Shown here in pieces: positions 35,809 through 44,881 of a DNA stretch of 64,000 bases. Numbering within the stretch: the stretch's first letter is position 1; each line of letters begins with the position of its first letter. Under the pieces are notes generated by a model. It was not told the origin of the DNA, did no database searches, and was given only the letters and a program-made list of their open reading frames with translations. The translations under genes were made by a program, and so were the position numbers. The stretch is from Pelagibacterales bacterium SAG-MED01 (GTDB lineage: Bacteria; Pseudomonadota; Alphaproteobacteria; Pelagibacterales; Pelagibacteraceae): positions 39,460-103,459 of the forward strand of contig JACWCY010000005.1 in the NCBI GenBank assembly GCA_014654455.1, written 5' to 3'.

Positions 35809-36399
35809 TTATATATAAAATGTAATTATGCTCAAAAGAAGAAGACCTGACATAACATAATTAAAGTACTTAATAAATTTATCATTTGTCGCAAATTTCC
35901 TTAAGAATTTACCAACAAATGTCCATAAAGTGATGCTTGTTATAGAAAATAAGAAAGCAAGAGCAACTATTTGAGTCGCATAATTCATATAATTTTCTCC
36001 AAGCTCTACATAAGTTGACACAACAATTATTGCTACAGTCACTCCTTTTGGGTTTAAATATTGAAATAAAAAAGTTTCAATAAATTTTACAGGATTTTCT
36101 TTTTTTGTTTCATTTGAAGTTCTTGAAAATGCAATTTTGTAAGCTAAATAAATTAAAAATAAAGTACCAAGATATTTCATCACAACTTGAATAATTGGAA
36201 ACAATTTAAAAACGTTGATTAGGCCTATTGATAAAAATAATACTAATGAAGTAAAACCAAAAGTTACTCCTAAGATATGAGGTATAGTTTTTGTAATTCC
36301 AAAATTAAAACCAGAGTAAGACGCAACAACATTATTTGGTCCTGGTGTATAGGCTGTAACAAACCAAAATAATGCTATCGAAAATATTTCAGGATGCAT
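35809..36399 (-). CDS. LysE-family amino-acid exporter
   Basis: Inner-membrane protein (196 aa) of the LysE/RhtB export family with about six membrane segments. The characteristic start is visible as TPGPNNVVASYSGFNFG, followed by IPHILGVTFGFTS, and later QYLNPKGVTVAI. Members export lysine, homoserine, threonine or other amino acids. The substrate cannot be told from sequence. It lies between csaA and acnA with 2-3 base spacings. Confidence 0.85.
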   Translation of the reverse strand: MHPEIFSIALFWFVTAYTPGPNNVVASYSGFNFGITKTIPHILGVTFGFTSLVLFLSIGLINVFKLFPIIQVVMKYLGTLFLIYLAYKIAFSRTSNETKKENPVKFIETFLFQYLNPKGVTVAIIVVSTYVELGENYMNYATQIVALAFLFSITSITLWTFVGKFLRKFATNDKFIKYFNYVMSGLLLLSIITFYI

Positions 36400-36401
36400 A
36401 T

Positions 36402-36744
36402 TTATGCTATTGGTAAACCATTTTTGGATTTTTGGGATGGATGAACTAAAATTACTTTACCTTCTTTATCGATTGAGCCTAAAATTAAGACTTGTGAAAC
36501 TACACCTGCAATATTTTTTTCAGCAAAGTTGCAGACTCCTATAATCTGTTTTCCTTTTAAACTCTCTTCATTATAATAATGAGTAATTTGAGCAGAAGAT
36601 TGTTTAATGCCAATTTCTTCTCCAAAATCAACCTCAACAACTAGTGATGGTTTTCTCGCTTTTTTCATTTTTTTTTACAGATATGACTGTCCCGACTCTG
36701 ATATCTACTTTTTCAAAAATATCGTAGGTTATTTGTTCTTTCAT
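36402..36744 (-). pseudogene. csaA: CsaA-type tRNA-binding chaperone gene with a +1 frameshift
   Basis: Export-related chaperone or tRNA-binding protein CsaA. The N-terminus starts at the ATG at 36744 (MKEQITYDIFEKVDIRVGTV), and the remainder (ARKPSLVVEVDFGEE, SSAQITHYYNEESL, IIGVCNFAEKNIAG, LVHPS) lies in a frame shifted by one base. The break is in a run of nine T on the plus strand (36668-36676). Losing one base joins both parts as VGTVISVKKMKKARKPSL, the usual CsaA layout, with a total of 113 aa. A reading from 36668 alone would lack the conserved DIRVG start. The gene is divergent from argE. Confidence 0.82.
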
Positions 36745-36773
36745 AAACTCAGTATATATAATATTTATAACAT

Positions 36774-37964
36774 ATGAGTACAGAAATTAATTTGAATGAA
36801 TTGTATAATAATTCAATAAAGATATTAACTGATTTAATAAGTTTCAAAACAATTTCTGGTGAAGATAATAGTGCGCTTATAAATTATTGTGAAGAATATT
36901 TACATAAATTAGGTGCAACATCATTTAAGACATTTGATGAAGAAAAAAAGAGAGTAAATTTATTTGCTACTATTAAAGCAAAAAATTCAACTAATAAAAA
37001 ACCTATAATATTGTCTGGTCATACTGATGTTGTGCCAGTATCTAAAGGTTGGAGTACAGATCCTTTTACAGCAACAATCAAAGATGACAAATTATTTGGA
37101 AGAGGGTCATGCGATATGAAAGGATTTATTGCTTGCTCTTTAGCATACGCTCCAATTTTCTCTAAATCAAAATTAGATAGAGATATACATTTCTCTTTTA
37201 CTTTTGATGAGGAGACAGCTTGTCAAGGTGCACCAATTTTAATTGAAGAATTAAAAAAAAAGGGAATTAAAGATGGCATTTGTATTATAGGTGAACCAAC
37301 AAATATGAAAATTATTGATGCTCATAAAGGGTGTTATGAATACACAACTTATTTTAAAGGCTTAGCTGGTCATAGTTCAGCACCACATAAAGGAGTCAGT
37401 GCTGTTGAATATGCTTCAAGATATGTTAATAAATTAATTGAATTAAGAGAAAAACTTAAAGATAGAGCTCCAAAAGACTCTATATTCAATCCGCCACATT
37501 CAACTCTTTCTATAGGTGGAGTTTTTGGAGGTATTGCTCATAATGTGATTGCCGATAAGTGTCACGTTAATTGGGAAACAAGACCAGTTGTTAAAGAAGA
37601 TGCTGTGTTTTTAAATAAAGAAATAGATAAATTTGCAAAAGAAGAATTATTACCTGAGATGAAAAAAATTTTTCCAAACTCGTCAATTGAAAAAGATATA
37701 ATTGGTGAGATAGTTGGTTTTGATAGACAAGACAAGTCAGATGCTTGTGAATTAATTTCAAGCTTAACAGGAGATAATTCTAGACAAGTTGTTTCATTTG
37801 GAACAGAAGCAGGCTTGTTCCAAGAAATCGGAATAAGCACTGTTGTATGTGGTCCCGGATCCATTGAACAGGCTCATAAAATTGATGAATTTATAGTTTT
37901 AGATGAACTGAAAAAGTGCCTAGACTTGCTTGATGGAATTAGAAACGATTCTACTATAAATTAA
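36774..37964 (+). CDS. argE: Acetylornithine deacetylase, M20 family
   Basis: Zinc-dependent deacetylase (396 aa) converting N-acetylornithine to ornithine. M20 metal-binding segments are visible as SGHTDVVPVSKGW, the GRGSCDMKGFIA block, FTFDEETACQGAP and CIIGEPTNM, with the C-terminal PGSIEQAHKIDEF. It starts 29 bases from csaA on the other strand and overlaps the following aldehyde dehydrogenase by 4 bases in convergent fashion. Other N-acyl amino-acid deacylases of the M20 family are possible, but the length and motifs fit ArgE best. Confidence 0.88.
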   Translation: MSTEINLNELYNNSIKILTDLISFKTISGEDNSALINYCEEYLHKLGATSFKTFDEEKKRVNLFATIKAKNSTNKKPIILSGHTDVVPVSKGWSTDPFTATIKDDKLFGRGSCDMKGFIACSLAYAPIFSKSKLDRDIHFSFTFDEETACQGAPILIEELKKKGIKDGICIIGEPTNMKIIDAHKGCYEYTTYFKGLAGHSSAPHKGVSAVEYASRYVNKLIELREKLKDRAPKDSIFNPPHSTLSIGGVFGGIAHNVIADKCHVNWETRPVVKEDAVFLNKEIDKFAKEELLPEMKKIFPNSSIEKDIIGEIVGFDRQDKSDACELISSLTGDNSRQVVSFGTEAGLFQEIGISTVVCGPGSIEQAHKIDEFIVLDELKKCLDLLDGIRNDSTIN

Positions 37965-39397
37965 TTATTCCAACCACTTACTGATTTAATTTCTAAATAT
38001 TCTTCTAAACCAAATTTTCCAGCTTCCCTACCAATTCCAGAATGTTTGTAGCCTCCAAAAGGAGCGTCTGGAGCAGGGCCAGCACCATTAATATCAACCA
38101 TTCCTGATCTTAATTTTTTTGCTACACGATTTGCTTTTATATAATCTTGTGTTTGAATAAAATTCAAAAGTCCATAAGGAGTATCATTCGCAATTGATAT
38201 AGCCTCCTCTTCTGTCTCAAAAGGTATTATGGACAAAACTGGTCCAAAAATTTCAGTTCTAGCAATTTGCATTTGATTGTTTACATCAGCAAAAGCTGTA
38301 GGTTTTACAAAATATCCTTTATCTAAACCATTTGGTTTTCCAGTTCCTCCAGCAACTAATTTTGCACCTTCATCAATTCCAACTTGGATTAAAGTTTGAA
38401 TTTTATCAAATTGAGTTTTGGATACAACAGGGCCAATATGGTCTCCAGATTTTGTTGCAATATCAACTTTCATTGAATTAGCAAAATTTTTAACTCTTTC
38501 AACAGCTTCATTATATATTGATTTTTCAACCAACATTCTTGTTGGGGCATTACAAGATTGGCCTGTATTTCGAAAACATCTTAAAGCTCCTCTTTCAACT
38601 GCTTCGGCATCAGCATCTTTAAATATAATATTTGCTCCTTTACCACCAAGTTCAAGACTCACTCTTTTAAAATCTTTTGCTGCATTTTCTGAAATCAAAG
38701 CACCTGCTCTCGTAGACCCTGTAAATGAAATCATATTTACATCTGGGTGACTTGTTAAGGCATTTCCTGTAATTACACCATCTCCATTAACTAAATTAAA
38801 TACCCCTTTTGGTAATTTTATTTCATTCATCATTTCAGCTAGTATCATTGATGATAAAGGTGATATTTCTGAGGGTTTCAAGACCATTGTACAGCCCGCT
38901 GCAATTGCTGGTATTACTTTTAAACAAGTTTGGTTCATTGGCCAATTCCAAGGAGTAATTAATGCACAAACCCCTTTCGGTTCACGTAAAATTTTACAGT
39001 TAGGAGCATGATCTCCAAGATTTTCTTCAAAACTATATTCTTTTAAAACTTTTATAAATGTTTTGATATGACTTGCCCCAGTACCTGCCTGTAATTGTGT
39101 AGAAAAATCAATAGGAGCACCCATCTCAAGAGATATCGCTTGAGCCATATCAGACCATCTTTTTTTATAAACAGCATAAAGAGCTTCTAAATATTCTAAT
39201 CTTTCTTCTTTGGATGAAAAAGCCCATGTCTCAAAAGCTTTAGTAGCAGAATTTACCGCATAATTGACATCTTCTTCACCTCCTATAGATATTACAGCGC
39301 ACTCTTCTTCGGTTGATGGATCAATTACTTTTAGGTCATTAGGTTTTTTGGGAGAAGCCCATTCACCATTGATATAAAATTTTTTCCTATCCAGCAT
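37961..39397 (-). CDS. NAD-dependent aldehyde dehydrogenase
   Basis: Aldehyde dehydrogenase superfamily member of 478 aa. The catalytic glutamate is in SLELGGKGANIIF and the nucleophilic cysteine in NTGQSCNAPTR. TPWNWPMNQTCLKVIPAIAAG and the SFTGSTRAG block belong to the NAD site. Next to the agmatinase-type gene (20 bases), it may oxidise an amino aldehyde such as 4-aminobutyraldehyde or 4-guanidinobutyraldehyde, as in polyamine breakdown. That is inferred from position only. Confidence 0.85.
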   Translation of the reverse strand: MLDRKKFYINGEWASPKKPNDLKVIDPSTEEECAVISIGGEEDVNYAVNSATKAFETWAFSSKEERLEYLEALYAVYKKRWSDMAQAISLEMGAPIDFSTQLQAGTGASHIKTFIKVLKEYSFEENLGDHAPNCKILREPKGVCALITPWNWPMNQTCLKVIPAIAAGCTMVLKPSEISPLSSMILAEMMNEIKLPKGVFNLVNGDGVITGNALTSHPDVNMISFTGSTRAGALISENAAKDFKRVSLELGGKGANIIFKDADAEAVERGALRCFRNTGQSCNAPTRMLVEKSIYNEAVERVKNFANSMKVDIATKSGDHIGPVVSKTQFDKIQTLIQVGIDEGAKLVAGGTGKPNGLDKGYFVKPTAFADVNNQMQIARTEIFGPVLSIIPFETEEEAISIANDTPYGLLNFIQTQDYIKANRVAKKLRSGMVDINGAGPAPDAPFGGYKHSGIGREAGKFGLEEYLEIKSVSGWNN

Positions 39398-39417
39398 TTT
39401 GAGAAACTATCCTTTAT

Positions 39418-40377
39418 TTATGATTTTGCAAATAAATTTGTTAATTCATAAACGATTGTTGCTGCAGCTAAGGAAGTAACTTCAGCATGATCGTAAGCAG
39501 GTGAAACTTCAACCACATCAGCAGAAACAAGATTTAAACCTGATAGTCCTCTTAAAACATTAACCATCTCTCTTGTAGTCATACCAGCAATTTCTGGTGT
39601 ACCTGTACCTGGTGCAAAAGCTGGGTCTAATACGTCAATATCAATTGATAAATATAAAGGATTGTCACCTACTCTTTTTTTAATTCTCTCTGCTATTTTA
39701 TCAGTTCCTTCTGTTTGAAATTCATCACAATGAATTATCTTAAATCCAAAGCTTTCATCATTTTTAATGTCATCTCTACTATAGAGTGGACCTCTAATAC
39801 CTACATGCATTGATGCGTCATCTAAAAATAAGCCCTCTTCTCTCGCTCTTCTAAAAGGAGTTCCATGCGTATATGGAGCACCAAAATAAGTGTCCCAAGT
39901 ATCTAAATGTGCATCAAAATGCACTAGAGCAACTGGCCCATTACATTTTTTATTAATTGCCCTTAATAAAGGTACTGCAATGGTATGATCTCCACCTAAG
40001 CTAATTATACCGCCAACTTTATTCAACAAATCTGTTGCCCCAGCTTCAATTTGTTTTATCGATTCATCAATACTGAATGGATTACAGCTGATATCACCGG
40101 CATCAGCAACTTGCTGAATTTTAAAAGGTTCTACGTCATAACTTGGATGATAATTTGTTCTTAAGTGTCTTGAAGCTTGTCTAATACTTTGTGGTCCAAA
40201 TCTTGCACCTGGTCTATAACTTGTACCAGCATCAAATGGAATTCCAACAATAGCAACATCACAACTTTCAACATCTCTCAACTCGGGTAATCTTGCAAAT
40301 GTTGAAGGACCAGCAAACCGTGGCACTTTGGTTCCACTTACTGGCTGGATTGGATCTTTATTTCTTTTTTTTTTCAC
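39418..40377 (-). CDS. speB: Agmatinase-type ureohydrolase
   Basis: Manganese-dependent ureohydrolase of 319 aa. The metal ligands are seen in SLGGDHTIAVPLL, ALVHFDAHLDTW and LSIDIDVLDPAFAPGTGTPE. The start of the domain, VGIPFDAGTSYRPGARFGPQSIR, fits agmatinase and its relatives such as guanidinobutyrase and guanidinopropionase. Several substrates are possible: agmatine, guanidinobutyrate or related compounds. Translation starts at a GTG (40377). It is co-directional with the aldehyde dehydrogenase, and a polyamine-type transporter lies in the same part of the window, so polyamine breakdown is a fair reading. Confidence 0.82.
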   Translation of the reverse strand: MKKKRNKDPIQPVSGTKVPRFAGPSTFARLPELRDVESCDVAIVGIPFDAGTSYRPGARFGPQSIRQASRHLRTNYHPSYDVEPFKIQQVADAGDISCNPFSIDESIKQIEAGATDLLNKVGGIISLGGDHTIAVPLLRAINKKCNGPVALVHFDAHLDTWDTYFGAPYTHGTPFRRAREEGLFLDDASMHVGIRGPLYSRDDIKNDESFGFKIIHCDEFQTEGTDKIAERIKKRVGDNPLYLSIDIDVLDPAFAPGTGTPEIAGMTTREMVNVLRGLSGLNLVSADVVEVSPAYDHAEVTSLAAATIVYELTNLFAKS

Positions 40378-40430
40378 AGTAAAATTGTATCACATTCTTT
40401 TAAATTGGAATATCTTCTATATGTAAATTT

Positions 40431-41153
40431 ATGACCTTAATTAGAATAATTATATTATCTTTATTTATTTTTACTCAATCACAAGCCAATACGATTTATA
40501 ATCTTATTAAGATTCCAAACCTTGAAATTTATGAGATAAACAGTTCAAACAAACTTAGATACTTATACGCTAAACAACCATTCACAATTGGTGTTGATAA
40601 TAATATCAATTGCTATAATTCAAAAAAAAAAGTCTTAGATAAAAAATATAAGATAATTAAAGAAAATTTAGATAGATATGATCAAAAATTTTTAAAAAAA
40701 ATAAATTTGAAATATATTGTCCTTTGTGAAGATTTATCTATTTCAAAAATTAATACAGCAGGAATACCAGACAGTATAATGAAAACTTTAATATTAGACA
40801 TTAAATTTAATGAAAGTTATTTTGAAAGAGTAATTCATCATGAAGTATTTCATGTCATAAATGACAGTTACAAAGAAATATTTGATGAAAAAATATGGAC
40901 TAATTTTAATGTCAAAGAGTTTAAATATGCCGAGTGTTCTACTTGTACAAATAAATTAGGACTGGAAACTTACTCTAATACAAATGGTTTTTTTACTGAA
41001 TATTCACAGTCAACTGCCTCTGAAGATATGGCTGAAGTATTCTCTCATTTAATGATTGGATCAGATCTGAAAAACATTGACCGAATTTTAGAACAAAAAA
41101 TAGAATTTATAAAAACAAACTTATTGAAAATTGATCAAAATTTTATTCTATGA
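40431..41153 (+). CDS. Secreted putative zinc metallopeptidase
   Basis: A 240 aa protein with a signal peptide (IRIIILSLFIFTQSQA). The key feature is HHEVFHVIND, containing an HExxH zinc motif, and a later SASEDMAEVFSHL in which the glutamate could be the third ligand, as in gluzincin-like peptidases. Near the middle there is a CSTC pair. I cannot assign a family beyond the zincin fold. It overlaps the next gene by an ATGA, so it is co-translated with the cyclophilin and probably works in the periplasm. Confidence 0.65.
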   Translation: MTLIRIIILSLFIFTQSQANTIYNLIKIPNLEIYEINSSNKLRYLYAKQPFTIGVDNNINCYNSKKKVLDKKYKIIKENLDRYDQKFLKKINLKYIVLCEDLSISKINTAGIPDSIMKTLILDIKFNESYFERVIHHEVFHVINDSYKEIFDEKIWTNFNVKEFKYAECSTCTNKLGLETYSNTNGFFTEYSQSTASEDMAEVFSHLMIGSDLKNIDRILEQKIEFIKTNLLKIDQNFIL

Positions 41154-41797
41154 TTAGAAAAATTAAAGCTTCTAGATCTGAAAAGATAATTTTTTTTTTT
41201 ATTATTATATTAGCTTTATTTTCTGTTGGTTCTTTTCTATTAATAAAAGATAAATGTTTATTTGTTAAAAATTATGATCCTAAGAAAATTAAATTCAATA
41301 ATCCTAAAAACATAGCAGTGCTTAACGTGCCTTGTGGAAATGTTATAATTGAACTTTATCCAAATATTTCTCCAAATGGAGTAAAAAGATTTGTAACCCT
41401 GGTTAACTCTGAAGCATACGATAACGTTGCTTTTCATAGAGTAATTAAAGATACTCTTGTACAAGCTGGAGATTTAGAATTTGGAAAAAGAGGAAACATT
41501 GATTATGGAAAAATTGGAACAGGTAAATCAGGGTTAGGCACTATTGACTCTGAGGTGGACAATCCATTTAATTTTGAAAAAGGGAGTGTCGCTTTATCTA
41601 GGACACAAAAGTATAATACTGAAGACAGCCAGTTCTTTATAGTATTAAAAGACGAACCATTATATGAAACTGAATATACTCCAATTGGAAAAGTAATTTA
41701 CGGATTAGAAGCTTTAAAAAAAATCAAATATCTTGATAAATCTCAATATGTTTTAAGACCTGATTTTATAAATACTCTTAGAATGTTAATTAACTAA
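41150..41797 (+). CDS. Membrane-anchored cyclophilin-type peptidyl-prolyl isomerase
   Basis: A 215 aa protein with an N-terminal membrane segment (about residues 13-32, IIFFFIIILALFSVGSFLLI) and a cyclophilin domain facing the periplasm. The domain shows VALHR-like VAFHRVIKDTLVQAGD, the SQFFIVLKDEPL segment and YTPIGKVIYG. Several catalytic residues of large cyclophilins are kept (arginine in HRV, phenylalanines in QFFI). It would assist protein folding in the periplasm. It overlaps the end of the acyl-CoA gene on the opposite strand by 12 bases. An uninterrupted T11 run keeps frame inside the membrane segment. Confidence 0.85.
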   Translation: MIRKIKASRSEKIIFFFIIILALFSVGSFLLIKDKCLFVKNYDPKKIKFNNPKNIAVLNVPCGNVIIELYPNISPNGVKRFVTLVNSEAYDNVAFHRVIKDTLVQAGDLEFGKRGNIDYGKIGTGKSGLGTIDSEVDNPFNFEKGSVALSRTQKYNTEDSQFFIVLKDEPLYETEYTPIGKVIYGLEALKKIKYLDKSQYVLRPDFINTLRMLIN

Positions 41798-44008
41798 AGG
41801 CTTGCCTGTTGCTAAGGTATGTTTAATTCTATCTTGAGTTTTTTGAGTTTCAATTAATCTCATAAAAGCATCAAGTTCTAATTTGAATAAATCATCTTCT
41901 GATAGAGTTTTATCTATTGTAGTATCACCTCCGCTTAATACATGAGCCAGTTCTTTTGCAACCTCAACTCCATGATCTAAAATAACTTTATCATTGTAAA
42001 GTTTATCTAGAATTTTATCCATTTCTCCTCTAACAGCTTTTCCTGGAAGCTTAAATTCAAGCTCACTTGGTGATTTAAAATCTTCATTATCTTTAAGAAT
42101 TTTTTTAGAAACTTCTAATAAACTATTTCTATTCATTATTTTTTTATCACTGGGTCTTAAATATTTCATAGGTTCTGCTTCAATAGGTGAAGTAGCTGTC
42201 TTCCCATATCCAATAATATCAAAAACCTTTAAAGGTGCATAATTGGGATCTTTTTTTGCTTCTTCAGTATCAAGCCATCTTGCTAGCATTTCTTTACATC
42301 CACCTCCTGCTGGAATTAAACCAACAATAGTTTCAACTAATCCAATAACAATATTTGTATGAGAAGCAACGAAGTTACTTTGTACCATTACTTCAAATCC
42401 ACCTCCTAACGTTAATCCTGATGGGGCTGAAACAACTGGATATTTTGAATATTTCAAATGCTTGCATGTTTCTTGAAAATATTTGATAAACTTTTCAATC
42501 GATTTAAAATCCTTTTTGTCTGCAAATTGCATTGTGTAAGTTAGGTTTACACCTGCAGAAAATTGCATGCTTTCATTTATAATTATTAAAGGTTTATCAG
42601 TCGCTTTTTTTAAAGCATCCATTGAATCATAATCTAAAGCATTAGCCTTAGTAGTAAATTCAACAATGTTATAATCATTAAATCTATAAATTTTTGCAGA
42701 ATCATTTCCATCTAAACTTGATGCTGTTTTTTTAACTTTCCCTAAAGTTTCTATGTTCGTATATTTTTGTCTTTCACCATAAAAATCTTCATTTTTAGTT
42801 TTTGATAGGTTTTCTAAAAAACTATTACCTGCAAAATCATCGACTCTATTAAAGAAATTTTTCACACCAATTTCTTCAAGCATCTCAAAAGGGCCTTTGG
42901 CCCAGTTAAAACCTAGTCGCATTGCTTCATCAATATCATTAAACTCTTTTGTAATACTAGGAACTAAAGAGGAAGCATATTTGATGATTTTAGACAATAC
43001 TGACCAGGCATATTCGCCATATTTATCTTTTCGATTAATTAGTGCCTGTAGATCTACTTTATCTGATTTAACATCAATCTTTTTGCTAGGAAAATAATCT
43101 CCAGATTCAAGATTGATAGCTTCCATAATTTTTGTGGCCCCTGTTTTGTTCATTCTATAAAAACCACCTTTACCTTTTCTTCCAGTGTAACCTGTCTCAA
43201 TTAACTTTTTTACTAATGGAATTTCTTTTGCGATTTCATGAAACTCATCTGTCTCTGGTAATTCTTTTATAAAGCTTTTCAATACATCGGCCATTAGGTC
43301 AATACCTATTAAATCATACAATCCAAAAACACCTGTTTTTGGAATACCCATTGGTCTACCAAATATTGCATCTGCTTCTTCAACAGAAAGTTTCATTTTA
43401 AAAGCTTCAGTCATTGCAACTTGCATTGCATAAACACCAACTCTGTTTCCTAAAAAGCCTGGGGTATCGTTACAAACTATTGCACCCTTACCTAATTCAA
43501 TTTCACAAAACTCTTTTAACTGATTAATCTTTTTTAAATCATTATTTTCATTTTTAACAATTTCTAACAAACCCATATATCTAACAGGATTAAAAAAGTG
43601 TGTGATACAGAAATCTTTTTTTTCTACATCTGTCAAATGTTCAGATAAAACTTTAATTGGTATTGAAGATGTATTTGATGAAACTAATGCACCATCTTTT
43701 CTTGCTTTGAATATTTTTTCATAAATTTGGTGTTTAATATCTATTCTTTCAACTACTGCTTCAACAATCCAGTCAGCATTTTTAATTACATCAAAATTAT
43801 CTGAAATATTTCCAACCTTAATATTATTAATTTTTGATTTATCAATTAATAATGGAGGTCTAGACTTATGGATTTTCTCTCTTGCCCTTTCACTAATCTC
43901 TGTTTTTAAGTCAAGTAAAGTTACAGGTACATTTGCATTACATAAGTGGGCAGCAATACCACTTCCCATTGTTCCTGAGCCGATCACAACTACGTTCTTG
44001 ATCTTCAT
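41786..44008 (-). CDS. Bifunctional 3-hydroxyacyl-CoA dehydrogenase / enoyl-CoA hydratase-type protein
   Basis: Fatty-acid-oxidation-type enzyme of 740 aa. Residues 1-300 form the 3-hydroxyacyl-CoA dehydrogenase (VVIGSGTMGSGIAAHLC at the NAD site; ITHFFNPVRYMGLLEIV; NDTPGFLGNRVG). From about residue 440 to the end lies an enoyl-CoA hydratase/crotonase-like domain (SAGVNLTYTMQF, APSGLTLGGGFEV). This order is the reverse of FadB, where the hydratase comes first. It starts 13 bases after potC and may be part of the same operon. Whether it serves fatty acids or the transported compound is unknown. Confidence 0.85.
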   Translation of the reverse strand: MKIKNVVVIGSGTMGSGIAAHLCNANVPVTLLDLKTEISERAREKIHKSRPPLLIDKSKINNIKVGNISDNFDVIKNADWIVEAVVERIDIKHQIYEKIFKARKDGALVSSNTSSIPIKVLSEHLTDVEKKDFCITHFFNPVRYMGLLEIVKNENNDLKKINQLKEFCEIELGKGAIVCNDTPGFLGNRVGVYAMQVAMTEAFKMKLSVEEADAIFGRPMGIPKTGVFGLYDLIGIDLMADVLKSFIKELPETDEFHEIAKEIPLVKKLIETGYTGRKGKGGFYRMNKTGATKIMEAINLESGDYFPSKKIDVKSDKVDLQALINRKDKYGEYAWSVLSKIIKYASSLVPSITKEFNDIDEAMRLGFNWAKGPFEMLEEIGVKNFFNRVDDFAGNSFLENLSKTKNEDFYGERQKYTNIETLGKVKKTASSLDGNDSAKIYRFNDYNIVEFTTKANALDYDSMDALKKATDKPLIIINESMQFSAGVNLTYTMQFADKKDFKSIEKFIKYFQETCKHLKYSKYPVVSAPSGLTLGGGFEVMVQSNFVASHTNIVIGLVETIVGLIPAGGGCKEMLARWLDTEEAKKDPNYAPLKVFDIIGYGKTATSPIEAEPMKYLRPSDKKIMNRNSLLEVSKKILKDNEDFKSPSELEFKLPGKAVRGEMDKILDKLYNDKVILDHGVEVAKELAHVLSGGDTTIDKTLSEDDLFKLELDAFMRLIETQKTQDRIKHTLATGKPLVN

Positions 44009-44021
44009 GTAATGATCTTTA

Positions 44022-44876
44022 CTAACGATTTATACCTCTAAGTCTCTCAGATCTTCTTCTTAAGAGTTCAGCGGTAACTAAAATTAATGTTGATAAAATA
44101 ATTAGACAGGTTGCAACTGCAAGAATAGTTGGACTTAACTGTTCTCTTAAACCTGTCCACATCTGAATTGGAATCGTTGTGTTTTCAAGTCCAGCCAAGA
44201 ATAAAACAACTACAACTTCATCAAATGATGTTACAAATGCAAATAAACCTCCTGATATCACACCAGGTAAGATTAAAGGCAAGGTAATTTTCATAAAAGT
44301 ATTTACTGGATTGCTTCCAAGACTAGCTGCTGCTCTTGTTACGCTATGATCAAATCCTGATAGAGTAGCTGTAACTGTAATAACTACAAATGGAGTTCCT
44401 AAAATAATATGTGCAAGAACTATTCCTGTATGAGTAGCTGCTAAACCAGATTTAGCCATGAAAAAAAATATTGCTACACCTGAGATAATTAAAGGAACAA
44501 TCATGGGTGAAATTAATATAGCCATGATAATACCTTTGTAAGGCATGTGTCTGCTACTCAATCCTAGTGCTGCAACTGTTCCAAGAAGAACTGAGCCAAT
44601 CGTTGCAAATATTGCAATTATAAAACTATTTTTAGCAGCTAAGCCCCAAGGGTTTTTAGTCCCATAGATCATATCCTTATACCATCTTAATGAGAAAGCA
44701 TCTGGATCAAGACTTTTCATACCATCTGAGAAACTTAAAAATTCTTCTGCATTAAAAGATAATGGAAAAATTACAAATAAAGGTGCAATTAAAAAAAAGA
44801 AAACTGATCCACAAATAAATAAATAAAAATAGTGCCAAATTCTGTAATGTAATTCTGTATGTTTAGGTAAAGCCAT
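44022..44876 (-). CDS. potC: PotC-like ABC transporter permease
   Basis: Permease (284 aa, six membrane segments) of a spermidine/putrescine-type ABC importer. The conserved cytoplasmic loop RAAASLGSNPVNTFMKITLPLILPG is the EAA motif that contacts the ATPase. SFNAEEFLSFSDG and ATIGSVLLGTVAALGLSS are characteristic of the PotC/PotI family. It begins 5 bases after potB. The family handles polyamines and related cations. The true substrate is not fixed. Confidence 0.88.
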   Translation of the reverse strand: MALPKHTELHYRIWHYFYLFICGSVFFFLIAPLFVIFPLSFNAEEFLSFSDGMKSLDPDAFSLRWYKDMIYGTKNPWGLAAKNSFIIAIFATIGSVLLGTVAALGLSSRHMPYKGIIMAILISPMIVPLIISGVAIFFFMAKSGLAATHTGIVLAHIILGTPFVVITVTATLSGFDHSVTRAAASLGSNPVNTFMKITLPLILPGVISGGLFAFVTSFDEVVVVLFLAGLENTTIPIQMWTGLREQLSPTILAVATCLIILSTLILVTAELLRRRSERLRGINR

Positions 44877-44881
44877 TCTAT

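Noticed and set aside
36402..36668. Accepting the short 88 aa frame as a naturally short CsaA.
   Set aside because: The missing N-terminal strand (DIRVGTV) is found just upstream in the neighbouring frame, separated only by a homopolymer.
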